Shown here one piece after another: positions 1 through 6,026 of a stretch of 8,159 nt of DNA. The notes under the pieces are model-generated. The model did no database searches, was not told the origin of the DNA, and was given only the letters and a program-made list of their open reading frames with translations. Source of the stretch: Bacteriovoracaceae bacterium (GTDB taxonomy: Bacteria; Bdellovibrionota; Bacteriovoracia; Bacteriovoracales; Bacteriovoracaceae); assembly GCA_947448095.1 (NCBI GenBank), contig CANFNN010000120.1:1-8159 (forward strand), written 5' to 3'. Made by a program: the position numbers and the translations under genes. Positions within the stretch are counted from its first letter, which is position 1, and the number at the start of each line of letters is the position of its first letter.

Positions 1-2758
1 ACATGTTTATCGTTTGACCAGAAATCCACAGAGCAATAAAGGCCCCAGAAAAACTAAAAGGCAAGGCCATTAAAACAGTCACGGGATCAATAAAGCTATT
101 GAACTGAGCTCCGAGGATCATATAGGCAATCAAAATCCCAAGACCCAGGGCAATGGTAAAACTATTAAATGTTTCACTAAAAGTTTCTGATGAACCGGAC
201 TCAACCATGTTATAGCCAGAAGGAAGATGCTTTTTAGCGATTTCGCGAACTTTTATTAAAGCGTCTCCTTGAGATTTTCCAGGGGTGACACCTGAGAAAA
301 TAGTAATCGCACGTTGGCGTTGACGTCGGCTGATGGTTTGAACGCCTGGAAGTTCCTTAACCGTAACCACATCTAAAAGCTTAATTAACTCTCCCCGTGT
401 ATTTCGAACAAAGATCTTTTTCAAATCATCCATTCTTTCTTTGGAAGCATTATCCATTTTTACACGGATATCATTACGGTGACCTTCCTTAGAATATTTC
501 CCGACTACCACTCCACCGATGAGTGCATTGATGGTTGTTCCAATCTCTTGCACACTTACGCCGTAGAGTTTTGCTCTTTCACGGTTAGGGAAGATTTTAA
601 TTTCCATGACGGATTCTTTATAATCAGTATCAACGTCATTAAAGAGATCAGACTGCTTCATCTCGGCCATGGTGTCTTTAGCGGCTTTAATCAGTGTCGG
701 CCAGTCCCCACCCACGAGCGTGAATTCAACTGGAAACCCTCTGCCTGAAGCTGAGAATCCGCCCTGAGAGGTATCCTGGACAAAGACCATACCTTTTTTA
801 AAGTTTTCTTTAAAATACTTACGATAATCTTCAAGAAGTTCGGCCTGTTTTTTTGGCCGGCCCAATTTTTCATCCTTAGGACGATTACCTGGACTATGAA
901 GGGTCACAAACATGTTGGACGAATTGGATTCACTACCCCCGCCACCAAAGCCACCGACTGAAGCAAAATAACGTTTAATATCTTTGCGAGTATTAAAGTA
1001 ATCTTCAACTTCTTTGGTGGCAGCATCGGTAAAAGCAAGCGAAGACCCATCAGGGGTTTTGATTCTGACCATAAATGAGGAAACGTCTTGGGCAGGCACA
1101 AATTCCTTAGGCAGAAATTTTACGATCCCAAAACTCAAACCAAAGAAAACAAAAGAAAAAACAAGAACTTTCCAGCGATTATTAAGGGTGAAGTTCAAGG
1201 CAACATTATAAATATTAATAAGTTTTTCAAAAAGTTTATCAACAGCAGCGCCAAGTTTATTTCTTTTCGTTGTTTCTTCAATAAACTGAGAGGTTCGCAT
1301 CGGAGTGAGTGTAATTGCTTCGATGTAGGAGAGACCAACAGCAACAGAAATGGTTATTCCAAACTGGAAGAGGTATTTCCCGATGATCCCGTCCATCATC
1401 GCTACGGGAAGAAAGATTGCCATAATCGCAATGGTAGCGGCCAGGGCGGCAAAAGCAATTTCGTTCGCCCCATCCATTGATGCCTGAACTTTATTTTTTC
1501 CATTTTCATGATGGCGATAGATATTTTCCAAAACCATAATGGCATCATCCACCACGATTCCGATTGAAAGTGATAAACCAAGGAGGGTGAATGTATTAAG
1601 TGTGAAGCACATATACTTGAGGATAATAAAAGAGCCTAAAATAGATGTCGGAATCGCCAAAATAACATTGATGGTTGCGGCAAATGATCCAAGAAACAGC
1701 CAGCAAACAACGGCAGTGAATACGGCCGACATGATCATCGTAAAAGAGAGTTCATGAATCGATTCTTCAATAAAAGTCGTCGAATCAAAGTTCACACCAA
1801 TATTTAGTCCAGCAGGAACCTGCTTATTCAATTCATCCATCTTGCGTTTAATACCGGCAGCAACATCAACTGAGTTTGAACCACGCTGCTTACGGATACC
1901 AAGACCAACAGCAGTTTTTCCTACTGCGCGAGAAATACGACGCACATCGGCCAGACCTTCTTCTACTTTGACCACGTCCCCTAAAAATAAAGGCACAAAA
2001 TTGGGAGCTCCACCACGTCTGATAATCGGAAGCTTGGTAAATTCTTCAACCGAAGTTGCTTCTCCAAGAGTTCTCACATTTCTTTCACGGCTTGAGTCTT
2101 CAATATAACCAGAGGGAGATTCTTTGTGTTCAGACTGAATGGCCCCCACGACATCCGAAACAGATAACTGCAATCGATTCAGTTTATCATTATCAACCCA
2201 AACTCTTAAATTGGGCTCAACATAACCACCAAGGAAAACATCGGCTACACCTGAAACAGTCTGAAATCTGTCTTTAAGATTATCTCGCACATAACTCATC
2301 AGATCTTTAGAGGCCATTGTTTCAGAGGTCACAGAAAGCCACATAATAGGGCGATCATCAGGATTTACTTTCGAAATTGTTGGGGGATCAATATCATCGG
2401 GAAGAAAGCGCTGGGCCTGACTGATTTTTGCTTCAACTTCAGACACGGCCACATCAATATTTTTATCAAGATTAAATTCAACCGAAATATTCGCAGAACC
2501 AAGACGGGCCTGGGAAGTAATACTCTTGACCCCTTGAACCGATAGGACAGCCGACTCAATCGGATCAATCACATCCAGTTCCATCACTTCAGGTGCAGCA
2601 CCTTCATAAGTAACAGAGATGTTGACCATGGGAAAATCCACATCAGGCAATTGAGAAACACCCATTTTGCGCATGGATAAATAGCCAAAAATAATCAAAA
2701 ACGCCATGAGCATCCAGGCAAAGACCGGTTTTCGAATGGAAATATCGGATAGACTCAT
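1..2758 (-). CDS. RND-family efflux pump, HAE1/AcrB type (3' end outside window)
   Basis: Inner-membrane proton-driven transporter that would pass drugs or other amphiphiles to an outer-membrane channel through a periplasmic adaptor. I read the frame codon by codon from ATG at 2758 to position 2: 919 sense codons with no stop or frameshift, against about 1030-1050 residues for the family, so the last 110-130 residues are cut off by the window edge. Seen: a cytoplasmic N-terminus MSLSDISIRKPVFAWML leading into TM1 (about 10-28); a porter domain; TM2 from about residue 339; the TM4 signature GIVVDDAIMVLEN with the proton-relay pair D404-D405 (D407/D408 in AcrB); and a second porter half with a glycine-rich VGGFGGGGSES at 601-611. 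The last visible part, ILGAQFNSFIDPVTVL onward, is the second membrane bundle; the Lys equivalent to AcrB K940 lies outside. The start overlaps the tolC stop as ATGA, with AGGAG 7 nt upstream, so translation is probably coupled. The substrate cannot be told. CusA-type metal pumps are less likely given HAE1-like wording throughout. Confidence 0.95.
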   Translation of the reverse strand, partial: MSLSDISIRKPVFAWMLMAFLIIFGYLSMRKMGVSQLPDVDFPMVNISVTYEGAAPEVMELDVIDPIESAVLSVQGVKSITSQARLGSANISVEFNLDKNIDVAVSEVEAKISQAQRFLPDDIDPPTISKVNPDDRPIMWLSVTSETMASKDLMSYVRDNLKDRFQTVSGVADVFLGGYVEPNLRVWVDNDKLNRLQLSVSDVVGAIQSEHKESPSGYIEDSSRERNVRTLGEATSVEEFTKLPIIRRGGAPNFVPLFLGDVVKVEEGLADVRRISRAVGKTAVGLGIRKQRGSNSVDVAAGIKRKMDELNKQVPAGLNIGVNFDSTTFIEESIHELSFTMIMSAVFTAVVCWLFLGSFAATINVILAIPTSILGSFIILKYMCFTLNTFTLLGLSLSIGIVVDDAIMVLENIYRHHENGKNKVQASMDGANEIAFAALAATIAIMAIFLPVAMMDGIIGKYLFQFGITISVAVGLSYIEAITLTPMRTSQFIEETTKRNKLGAAVDKLFEKLINIYNVALNFTLNNRWKVLVFSFVFFGLSFGIVKFLPKEFVPAQDVSSFMVRIKTPDGSSLAFTDAATKEVEDYFNTRKDIKRYFASVGGFGGGGSESNSSNMFVTLHSPGNRPKDEKLGRPKKQAELLEDYRKYFKENFKKGMVFVQDTSQGGFSASGRGFPVEFTLVGGDWPTLIKAAKDTMAEMKQSDLFNDVDTDYKESVMEIKIFPNRERAKLYGVSVQEIGTTINALIGGVVVGKYSKEGHRNDIRVKMDNASKERMDDLKKIFVRNTRGELIKLLDVVTVKELPGVQTISRRQRQRAITIFSGVTPGKSQGDALIKVREIAKKHLPSGYNMVESGSSETFSETFNSFTIALGLGILIAYMILGAQFNSFIDPVTVLMALPFSFSGAFIALWISGQTINM

Positions 2759-3984
2759 GGAAGAACTCCTGTAGAAGCTTCAAGATTTTTGTAAGTCATA
2801 TGCGCCATCGCATAGAGATTGTCGTATGAGCGCTTTGTTTGAATATAAATGTTTAGGGTTTGAAGGACATCTAAGTTGGTGACAAGACCATATTGATAAT
2901 CTTTTTTATTCAAGCGGTAAGCTTCTTCACTTTTACTCAACGCCTGTTTATAGGCTTCGAGTTGGACTTGAAGCTGCAAGTAGTTTTGATACAAAGTACT
3001 CAATTCTCTTTCGGCACTACGAATGGTCTCAAAAGCAGTCAATTCTGAGATTCGTTTAGACGCCACTGCCTCTCTGGCCGCAGCTTGAACTCCGCCCCCT
3101 TGATAAAAAGGAACTGAAAGAACAATTCCCGCATCCCATTCTGAAGTTGCAAGAATACCGGTACGATCAATATAGTAGTTACCAACAAAATCGAGCGATG
3201 GGTAATGGGCACCCTTAGCAATCGAGACCTGATGATTGGCGGCTTTAACTAGTTGCTGGGCCGCTAGAATGTCTGGTCTGGCCTTTAATTTACTTAAATA
3301 GGTTTCAAGGGATCCATCAGCTTGCGGGATGGCCGATAATTCAGGCACCTCTGCTGCCGATAAGTTGGTCAGAAATTCAAAGTTTTTACCAGTTTGTTCT
3401 ACTTCGATCAGCCCTTGTTGATACTGAGCTTCCGAAGTATGAAGCTGAGACTCAGCTTCCATTAATTCTCCCCTTCGGGAGCGCCCAATGTTAGTTCTGT
3501 TACGAATTTCCAAAACTCGCTCTTTACTGAACGACAGAAGCTTTTCTAAATTTTTAACATCGTTTTGGGCAATTTTCAGATTGTAGTAAGCACTAATGAC
3601 GAGTTGATAGAGATTGAGCTCAGTAGCATCTTTTTGAAATTCAGCGAGTAGAATATTTTCTCGGGCCAAATCTAAGGCACTAAAAACTCCCCCACGAATA
3701 ATTGGTTGAACTAGTCTTACCCCGACTGAGTATTGTTTTTTCAGAGTAAATGCACTCAGACCACTAACGTGAGGAGGATCAATGCGAGTGTAAGTGGCAA
3801 ATCCGTTGATGGTTGGAAGCAGACCGGCCCTTGCTCGGTTTTTTTGTTCTTCTCTTTGGAAAACACCCTGCTCAGCGCGCTTGATAGATTCCATATTAAG
3901 CCTTGCCGCATTGAAAGACTCTTTGAGAGTAGTGGCCTGTACGGCGAAGGATAAAACGAATACTGAAAACAACAGTGGATACAT
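2755..3984 (-). CDS. TolC-family outer-membrane efflux channel
   Basis: Outer-membrane factor that would form the trimeric exit duct of the tripartite pump encoded by the next gene. The product is 409 residues from ATG at 3984, slightly short for the family (about 420-480). A hydrophobic signal peptide ends near FAVQA (residue 17). Both OEP repeats are visible: repeat one has RARAGLLPTINGFATY (about 50-65) and LVQPIIRGG (91-99); repeat two has RPDILAAQQLVKAANHQV (236-253), AHYPSLDFVGNYY, VPFYQGGGVQAA (291-302) and the late DYQYGLVTNLDVLQTLN (362-378). Start choice: an in-frame TTG at 3990 would add two residues and give the signal peptide a Lys, but the SD-like AAAGAGG (3992-3998) sits only 1 nt from that TTG and an ideal 7 nt from the ATG. 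The ATG lies 2 bp after the marR stop and the TGA overlaps the pump start, so all three genes are almost certainly one transcript. Family assignment is firm; the cargo is unknown. Confidence 0.94.
   Translation of the reverse strand: MYPLLFSVFVLSFAVQATTLKESFNAARLNMESIKRAEQGVFQREEQKNRARAGLLPTINGFATYTRIDPPHVSGLSAFTLKKQYSVGVRLVQPIIRGGVFSALDLARENILLAEFQKDATELNLYQLVISAYYNLKIAQNDVKNLEKLLSFSKERVLEIRNRTNIGRSRRGELMEAESQLHTSEAQYQQGLIEVEQTGKNFEFLTNLSAAEVPELSAIPQADGSLETYLSKLKARPDILAAQQLVKAANHQVSIAKGAHYPSLDFVGNYYIDRTGILATSEWDAGIVLSVPFYQGGGVQAAAREAVASKRISELTAFETIRSAERELSTLYQNYLQLQVQLEAYKQALSKSEEAYRLNKKDYQYGLVTNLDVLQTLNIYIQTKRSYDNLYAMAHMTYKNLEASTGVLP
2766..2770 (-). promoter_or_regulatory. RND pump ribosome binding site inside tolC
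   Basis: On the minus strand this reads AGGAG, 7 nt before the pump's ATG at 2758 and inside the last tolC codons. Together with the ATGA stop/start overlap it supports the chosen pump start. Confidence 0.65.
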
Positions 3985-3986
3985 TT

Positions 3987-4406
3987 TCAAACCTCTTTAA
4001 ATTTTTTCATGAGCACTTCTAAAATAGAAAGTCCCTTCATTAATTGGGCACTTTCTTCTTTAGTCAGATCATTGATTCCAATATCAAGTTTAGAGCGAAC
4101 CATTTTTTTTATTTTCTCTAAGGAATTTTTTCCTTGCGAAGTAAGAGTCAGAATGTGGGTTCGACGATCCACGCCCTCTTTACTCATGATGATTTTCTTT
4201 TTCGAAAGAGCAGTGACCATCTTGGATACGGCCGCCAAACTGACCCCAAGAGTGTCGGCAATCTGGGTTAAACCTTGTCCCTCACTAATGAGAGTGAGAA
4301 CTCGAATTTGCTGCAGCGTAAGGGCGCCGTCCAAGCTCTCGGAGTAGAGCTTACGTATAGTGCGAATTGAATATGGAAGAGTATCTAATAATTTTTCAGA
4401 TAACAT
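3987..4406 (-). CDS. MarR-family transcriptional regulator
   Basis: Dimeric winged-helix DNA-binding regulator, most likely the local repressor of the efflux operon it heads. Using the start at 4406 the product is 139 residues, typical for MarR. Seen: LTLQQIRVLTLISEGQGLT (helix 2 and entry to the HTH), IADTLGVSLAAVSKMVTAL as the recognition helix-turn-helix, and the wing GVDRRTHILTLTSQG with the conserved D-R-R and L-T-x-x-G pattern; the C-terminal helix ends KKFKEV. There is no cysteine, so thiol oxidation sensing of the OhrR kind is excluded. Start choice: an upstream in-frame ATG at 4439 would add 11 residues but has no SD, whereas the ATG at 4406 is preceded by GCAGGG at 4-5 nt, itself weak. 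The stop is 2 bp from tolC, and the tolC SD lies inside the last marR codons. Repression relieved by a small ligand is the usual family mode; the ligand is unknown. Confidence 0.93.
   Translation of the reverse strand: MLSEKLLDTLPYSIRTIRKLYSESLDGALTLQQIRVLTLISEGQGLTQIADTLGVSLAAVSKMVTALSKKKIIMSKEGVDRRTHILTLTSQGKNSLEKIKKMVRSKLDIGINDLTKEESAQLMKGLSILEVLMKKFKEV
3992..3998 (-). promoter_or_regulatory. tolC ribosome binding site inside marR
   Basis: On the minus strand this reads AAAGAGG, 7 nt before ATG 3984 and inside the last codons of marR. It decides in favour of the ATG over the TTG at 3990 as the tolC start, and it suggests translational coupling between the two genes. Confidence 0.6.
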
Positions 4407-4475
4407 GGAACCCTGCAGATTGTTAACATGGTTAAGCATACGATTGATCAGAACAGCATGTCCACAGCAGTGAGC

Positions 4476-4487
4476 AAAATTAATTTT
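4476..4487. repeat. 12-bp perfect AT-only palindrome
   Basis: AAAATTAATTTT is a perfect 12-bp palindrome about 40 bp upstream of the longer marR start and next to the candidate leftward -10 box. It could be a second regulator site or simply promoter-region AT richness. Confidence 0.3.
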
Positions 4488-4497
4488 TTAATGGCCG

Positions 4498-4515
4498 ACA
4501 ATTCTTGTAAGACAA
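4498..4515. promoter_or_regulatory. candidate MarR operator (ACAA/TTGT inverted repeats)
   Basis: The plus strand reads ACAATTCTTGTAAGACAA: three 4-bp boxes ACAA-N3-TTGT-N3-ACAA, giving two overlapping inverted repeats in 18 bp. The length and pseudo-palindromic form fit MarR-family operators. It overlaps the -35 and spacer of the only leftward promoter candidate I can find, which is where an autorepressor would bind. It is inferred from symmetry and position alone and could be chance in AT-rich DNA. Confidence 0.3.
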
Positions 4516-4648
4516 ACAAATGTGAATGAAGCGTACTTGAAAGCAAAATCGTCAAGATTTAAACGACACAGTCGAGAATAAAGTGAGAGTAAATGTAAGG
4601 TGCAATTTATGAAGGAAGGCCTAGAGTTAATTTAATAAAACGTTTCTC

Positions 4649-4657
4649 AAGGAGGAG
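4649..4657 (+). promoter_or_regulatory. strong ribosome binding site of the protease gene
   Basis: AAGGAGGAG contains a full AAGGAGG complement to the 16S 3' end, with 4 nt between it and ATG 4660. It fixes the start and, with the codon bias of the gene, suggests high expression. Confidence 0.85.
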
Positions 4658-4659
4658 AC

Positions 4660-5904
4660 ATGAAAAAATTGGCACTCGTAGCAACTATGAGTCTTTCGTT
4701 CCAAGCACTAGCTTCTATCAATACAAGTTACTTCCCTACTTTGGATGTTAAGAGCATCCACGATCAAGAAGTTGCTAACGAAAAGAAAGGAGAAGCTCCT
4801 CGCTTTGCAATTCCTCATTCAGTATCTATCAGCCCAATGAAATCTCAAAACTGGGAAAAATCTGCTCAAGGTTATACTTGGACTCACAGAGTAACGACTC
4901 CAAATGCAGTTTCATTGAACTTTGGTTTCTCTAGCTTCAACCTTCCAGAAGGTGCAGAGTTAAACATTTACTCTGCTGACCGTACTCAATTTATCCGTCC
5001 TTTTACTTCAGCTGATAACAACGTCAATGGCCAACTTTGGACTCCAGTTATTATGTCTGATGATGTCATCATTGAACTTACAGTTCCTGCTAACGCAGTT
5101 GAAGAAGTTAAACTTGAACTTACTCAAGTAGGTCAAGGTTTCAGAACTTTCGGTCAATCAACACTTAAATCAGGCTCATGTAACATTGACGTTGCTTGTA
5201 GCGATTCTAAAGGTTGGGAAGCTGAAGTGAATTCAGTTGGTGTAATCTCAACTGGTGGATCATCTTTCTGTACTGGTTTCATGGTTAACAACACAAACAA
5301 CGATAAAACTCCGTATTTTATGACTGCAGCTCACTGTAAAATTACAGCTTCAACAGCTCCTTCATTAGTTGTTTACTGGAATTTCCAAGCATCTAAGTGC
5401 GGTGGTGCCCGTGATGGTAAATTGACTGATTTCCAATCTGGTGCAGTTCATCTTGCAACAAACTCAAAATCAGATTCAACTCTTGTAAAAATGAACACCA
5501 CTCCTAAATCTGAATGGAATGTTAATTTTGCTGGTTGGGATGCAACTCCAGCAATCGGAACTTCAGCTGTTGCGATTCACCATCCAAATGTTGATGAAAA
5601 ATCAATTTCATTTGAAAATGACCCTACAGTTCTTGCTTCTTACGGCGGGGAAACTTCTCCTGGTGACTCAACTCACGTTCGTATCACTGATTGGGATAAA
5701 GGAACAACTGAGCCAGGTTCTTCAGGTTCTCCATTGTTCGATGCTAATCACCGTGTGATTGGTCAACTTCACGGCGGCGGAGCTGCATGTGGAAATGATC
5801 TTTCAGATTACTTCGGTCGCTTCCATATTTCTTACAAAGAAGCAAAATTCAATAAATATCTTGATTCTGCTAACACTGGTAAATTAACTGTCGATACTCT
5901 TTAA
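4660..5904 (+). CDS. secreted lysyl-endopeptidase-like serine protease (trypsin fold)
   Basis: Exported endopeptidase predicted to cut after lysine, made as a 414-residue pre-pro-protein. A signal peptide (MKKLALVATMSLSFQALA) is followed by a pro-region of about 150 residues and a mature domain starting at SGSCNIDVAC. Compared with Achromobacter protease I from memory: catalytic His225 in TAAHC, Asp272 in SKSDSTLV and Ser355 in EPGSSGSP; Cys 174, 180, 204, 226, 247 and 377 match all six disulfide cysteines; His371 (GQLHGG) matches H210, and Asp383 (LSDYFGR) matches the Lys-binding D225. Tyr328 (ASYGG) stands where the archetype has Trp169. Lys170 directly precedes the mature start, as expected for self-processing. 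The mature part (about 244 residues) is shorter than the 268 of the archetype and lacks its C-terminal extension. Most Gly are GGT and Thr ACT, a bias typical of well-expressed genes. It is a single gene with its own RBS and terminator. A role in digesting extracellular or prey protein is inferred. Confidence 0.93.
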   Translation: MKKLALVATMSLSFQALASINTSYFPTLDVKSIHDQEVANEKKGEAPRFAIPHSVSISPMKSQNWEKSAQGYTWTHRVTTPNAVSLNFGFSSFNLPEGAELNIYSADRTQFIRPFTSADNNVNGQLWTPVIMSDDVIIELTVPANAVEEVKLELTQVGQGFRTFGQSTLKSGSCNIDVACSDSKGWEAEVNSVGVISTGGSSFCTGFMVNNTNNDKTPYFMTAAHCKITASTAPSLVVYWNFQASKCGGARDGKLTDFQSGAVHLATNSKSDSTLVKMNTTPKSEWNVNFAGWDATPAIGTSAVAIHHPNVDEKSISFENDPTVLASYGGETSPGDSTHVRITDWDKGTTEPGSSGSPLFDANHRVIGQLHGGGAACGNDLSDYFGRFHISYKEAKFNKYLDSANTGKLTVDTL

Positions 5905-5926
5905 TCTTTGATCGGATAAAGTTTCT

Positions 5927-5959
5927 AAGGGGCCTCGCGAAAGCGGGGCCTTTTTTTTT
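5927..5959 (+). terminator. intrinsic terminator of the protease gene
   Basis: A 12-bp stem (AAGGGGCCTCGC / GCGGGGCCTTTT, with three G-T wobbles) closes a GAAA tetraloop and runs into nine T residues. It begins 22 nt after the protease stop codon. The GNRA loop and GC-rich core make this a strong rho-independent terminator. Confidence 0.92.
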
Positions 5960-5963
5960 GCCT

Positions 5964-5996
5964 AAAAAAGGAAGCCCTCTTCACGAGAGGGCTTCC
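5964..5996 (-). terminator. intrinsic terminator of the repeat-protein gene
   Basis: A perfect 11-bp stem (GGAAGCCCTCT / AGAGGGCTTCC) with a 5-nt loop. On the minus strand it is followed by TTTTTT (plus-strand A run 5964-5969). It lies 30 nt beyond the stop at 6027 and only 4 nt from the opposing terminator. Confidence 0.88.
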
Positions 5997-6026
5997 GACA
6001 TATCACTAAATCAGTCAATACGTGAA

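Larger units (their letters stand above)
4440..4659. promoter_or_regulatory. divergent intergenic region between marR and the protease gene
   Basis: About 220 bp of non-coding DNA that must hold promoters for both the leftward efflux operon and the rightward protease gene. No textbook sigma-70 promoter stands out. Weak candidates: leftward TTGTCT (4510-4515) with a 17-bp spacer and ATTAAA (4487-4492), and rightward TTGAAA (4537-4542) with a 17-bp spacer and TAAACG (4560-4565); both -10 boxes match the consensus at only three of six positions. The rightward leader would be about 90 nt long. I see no riboswitch or attenuator. Confidence 0.5.

Noticed and set aside
691..1101. Possible break in the RND gene suggested by short open frames on both strands
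   Set aside because: Codon-by-codon reading from 2758 to 2 shows one continuous frame; the short frames are shadows.
1088..1480. 130-codon plus-strand open frame
   Set aside because: It lies antisense to the intact RND pump frame, which I read without interruption; no family motif and no RBS.
4009..4347. 112-codon plus-strand open frame
   Set aside because: Antisense shadow of the marR gene, whose HTH and wing motifs are unmistakable.
4609..4635. Eight-codon upstream ORF (MKEGLELI) in the protease leader
   Set aside because: Only a weak distant TAAGG precedes it, there is no regulatory codon run and no attenuator hairpin follows.
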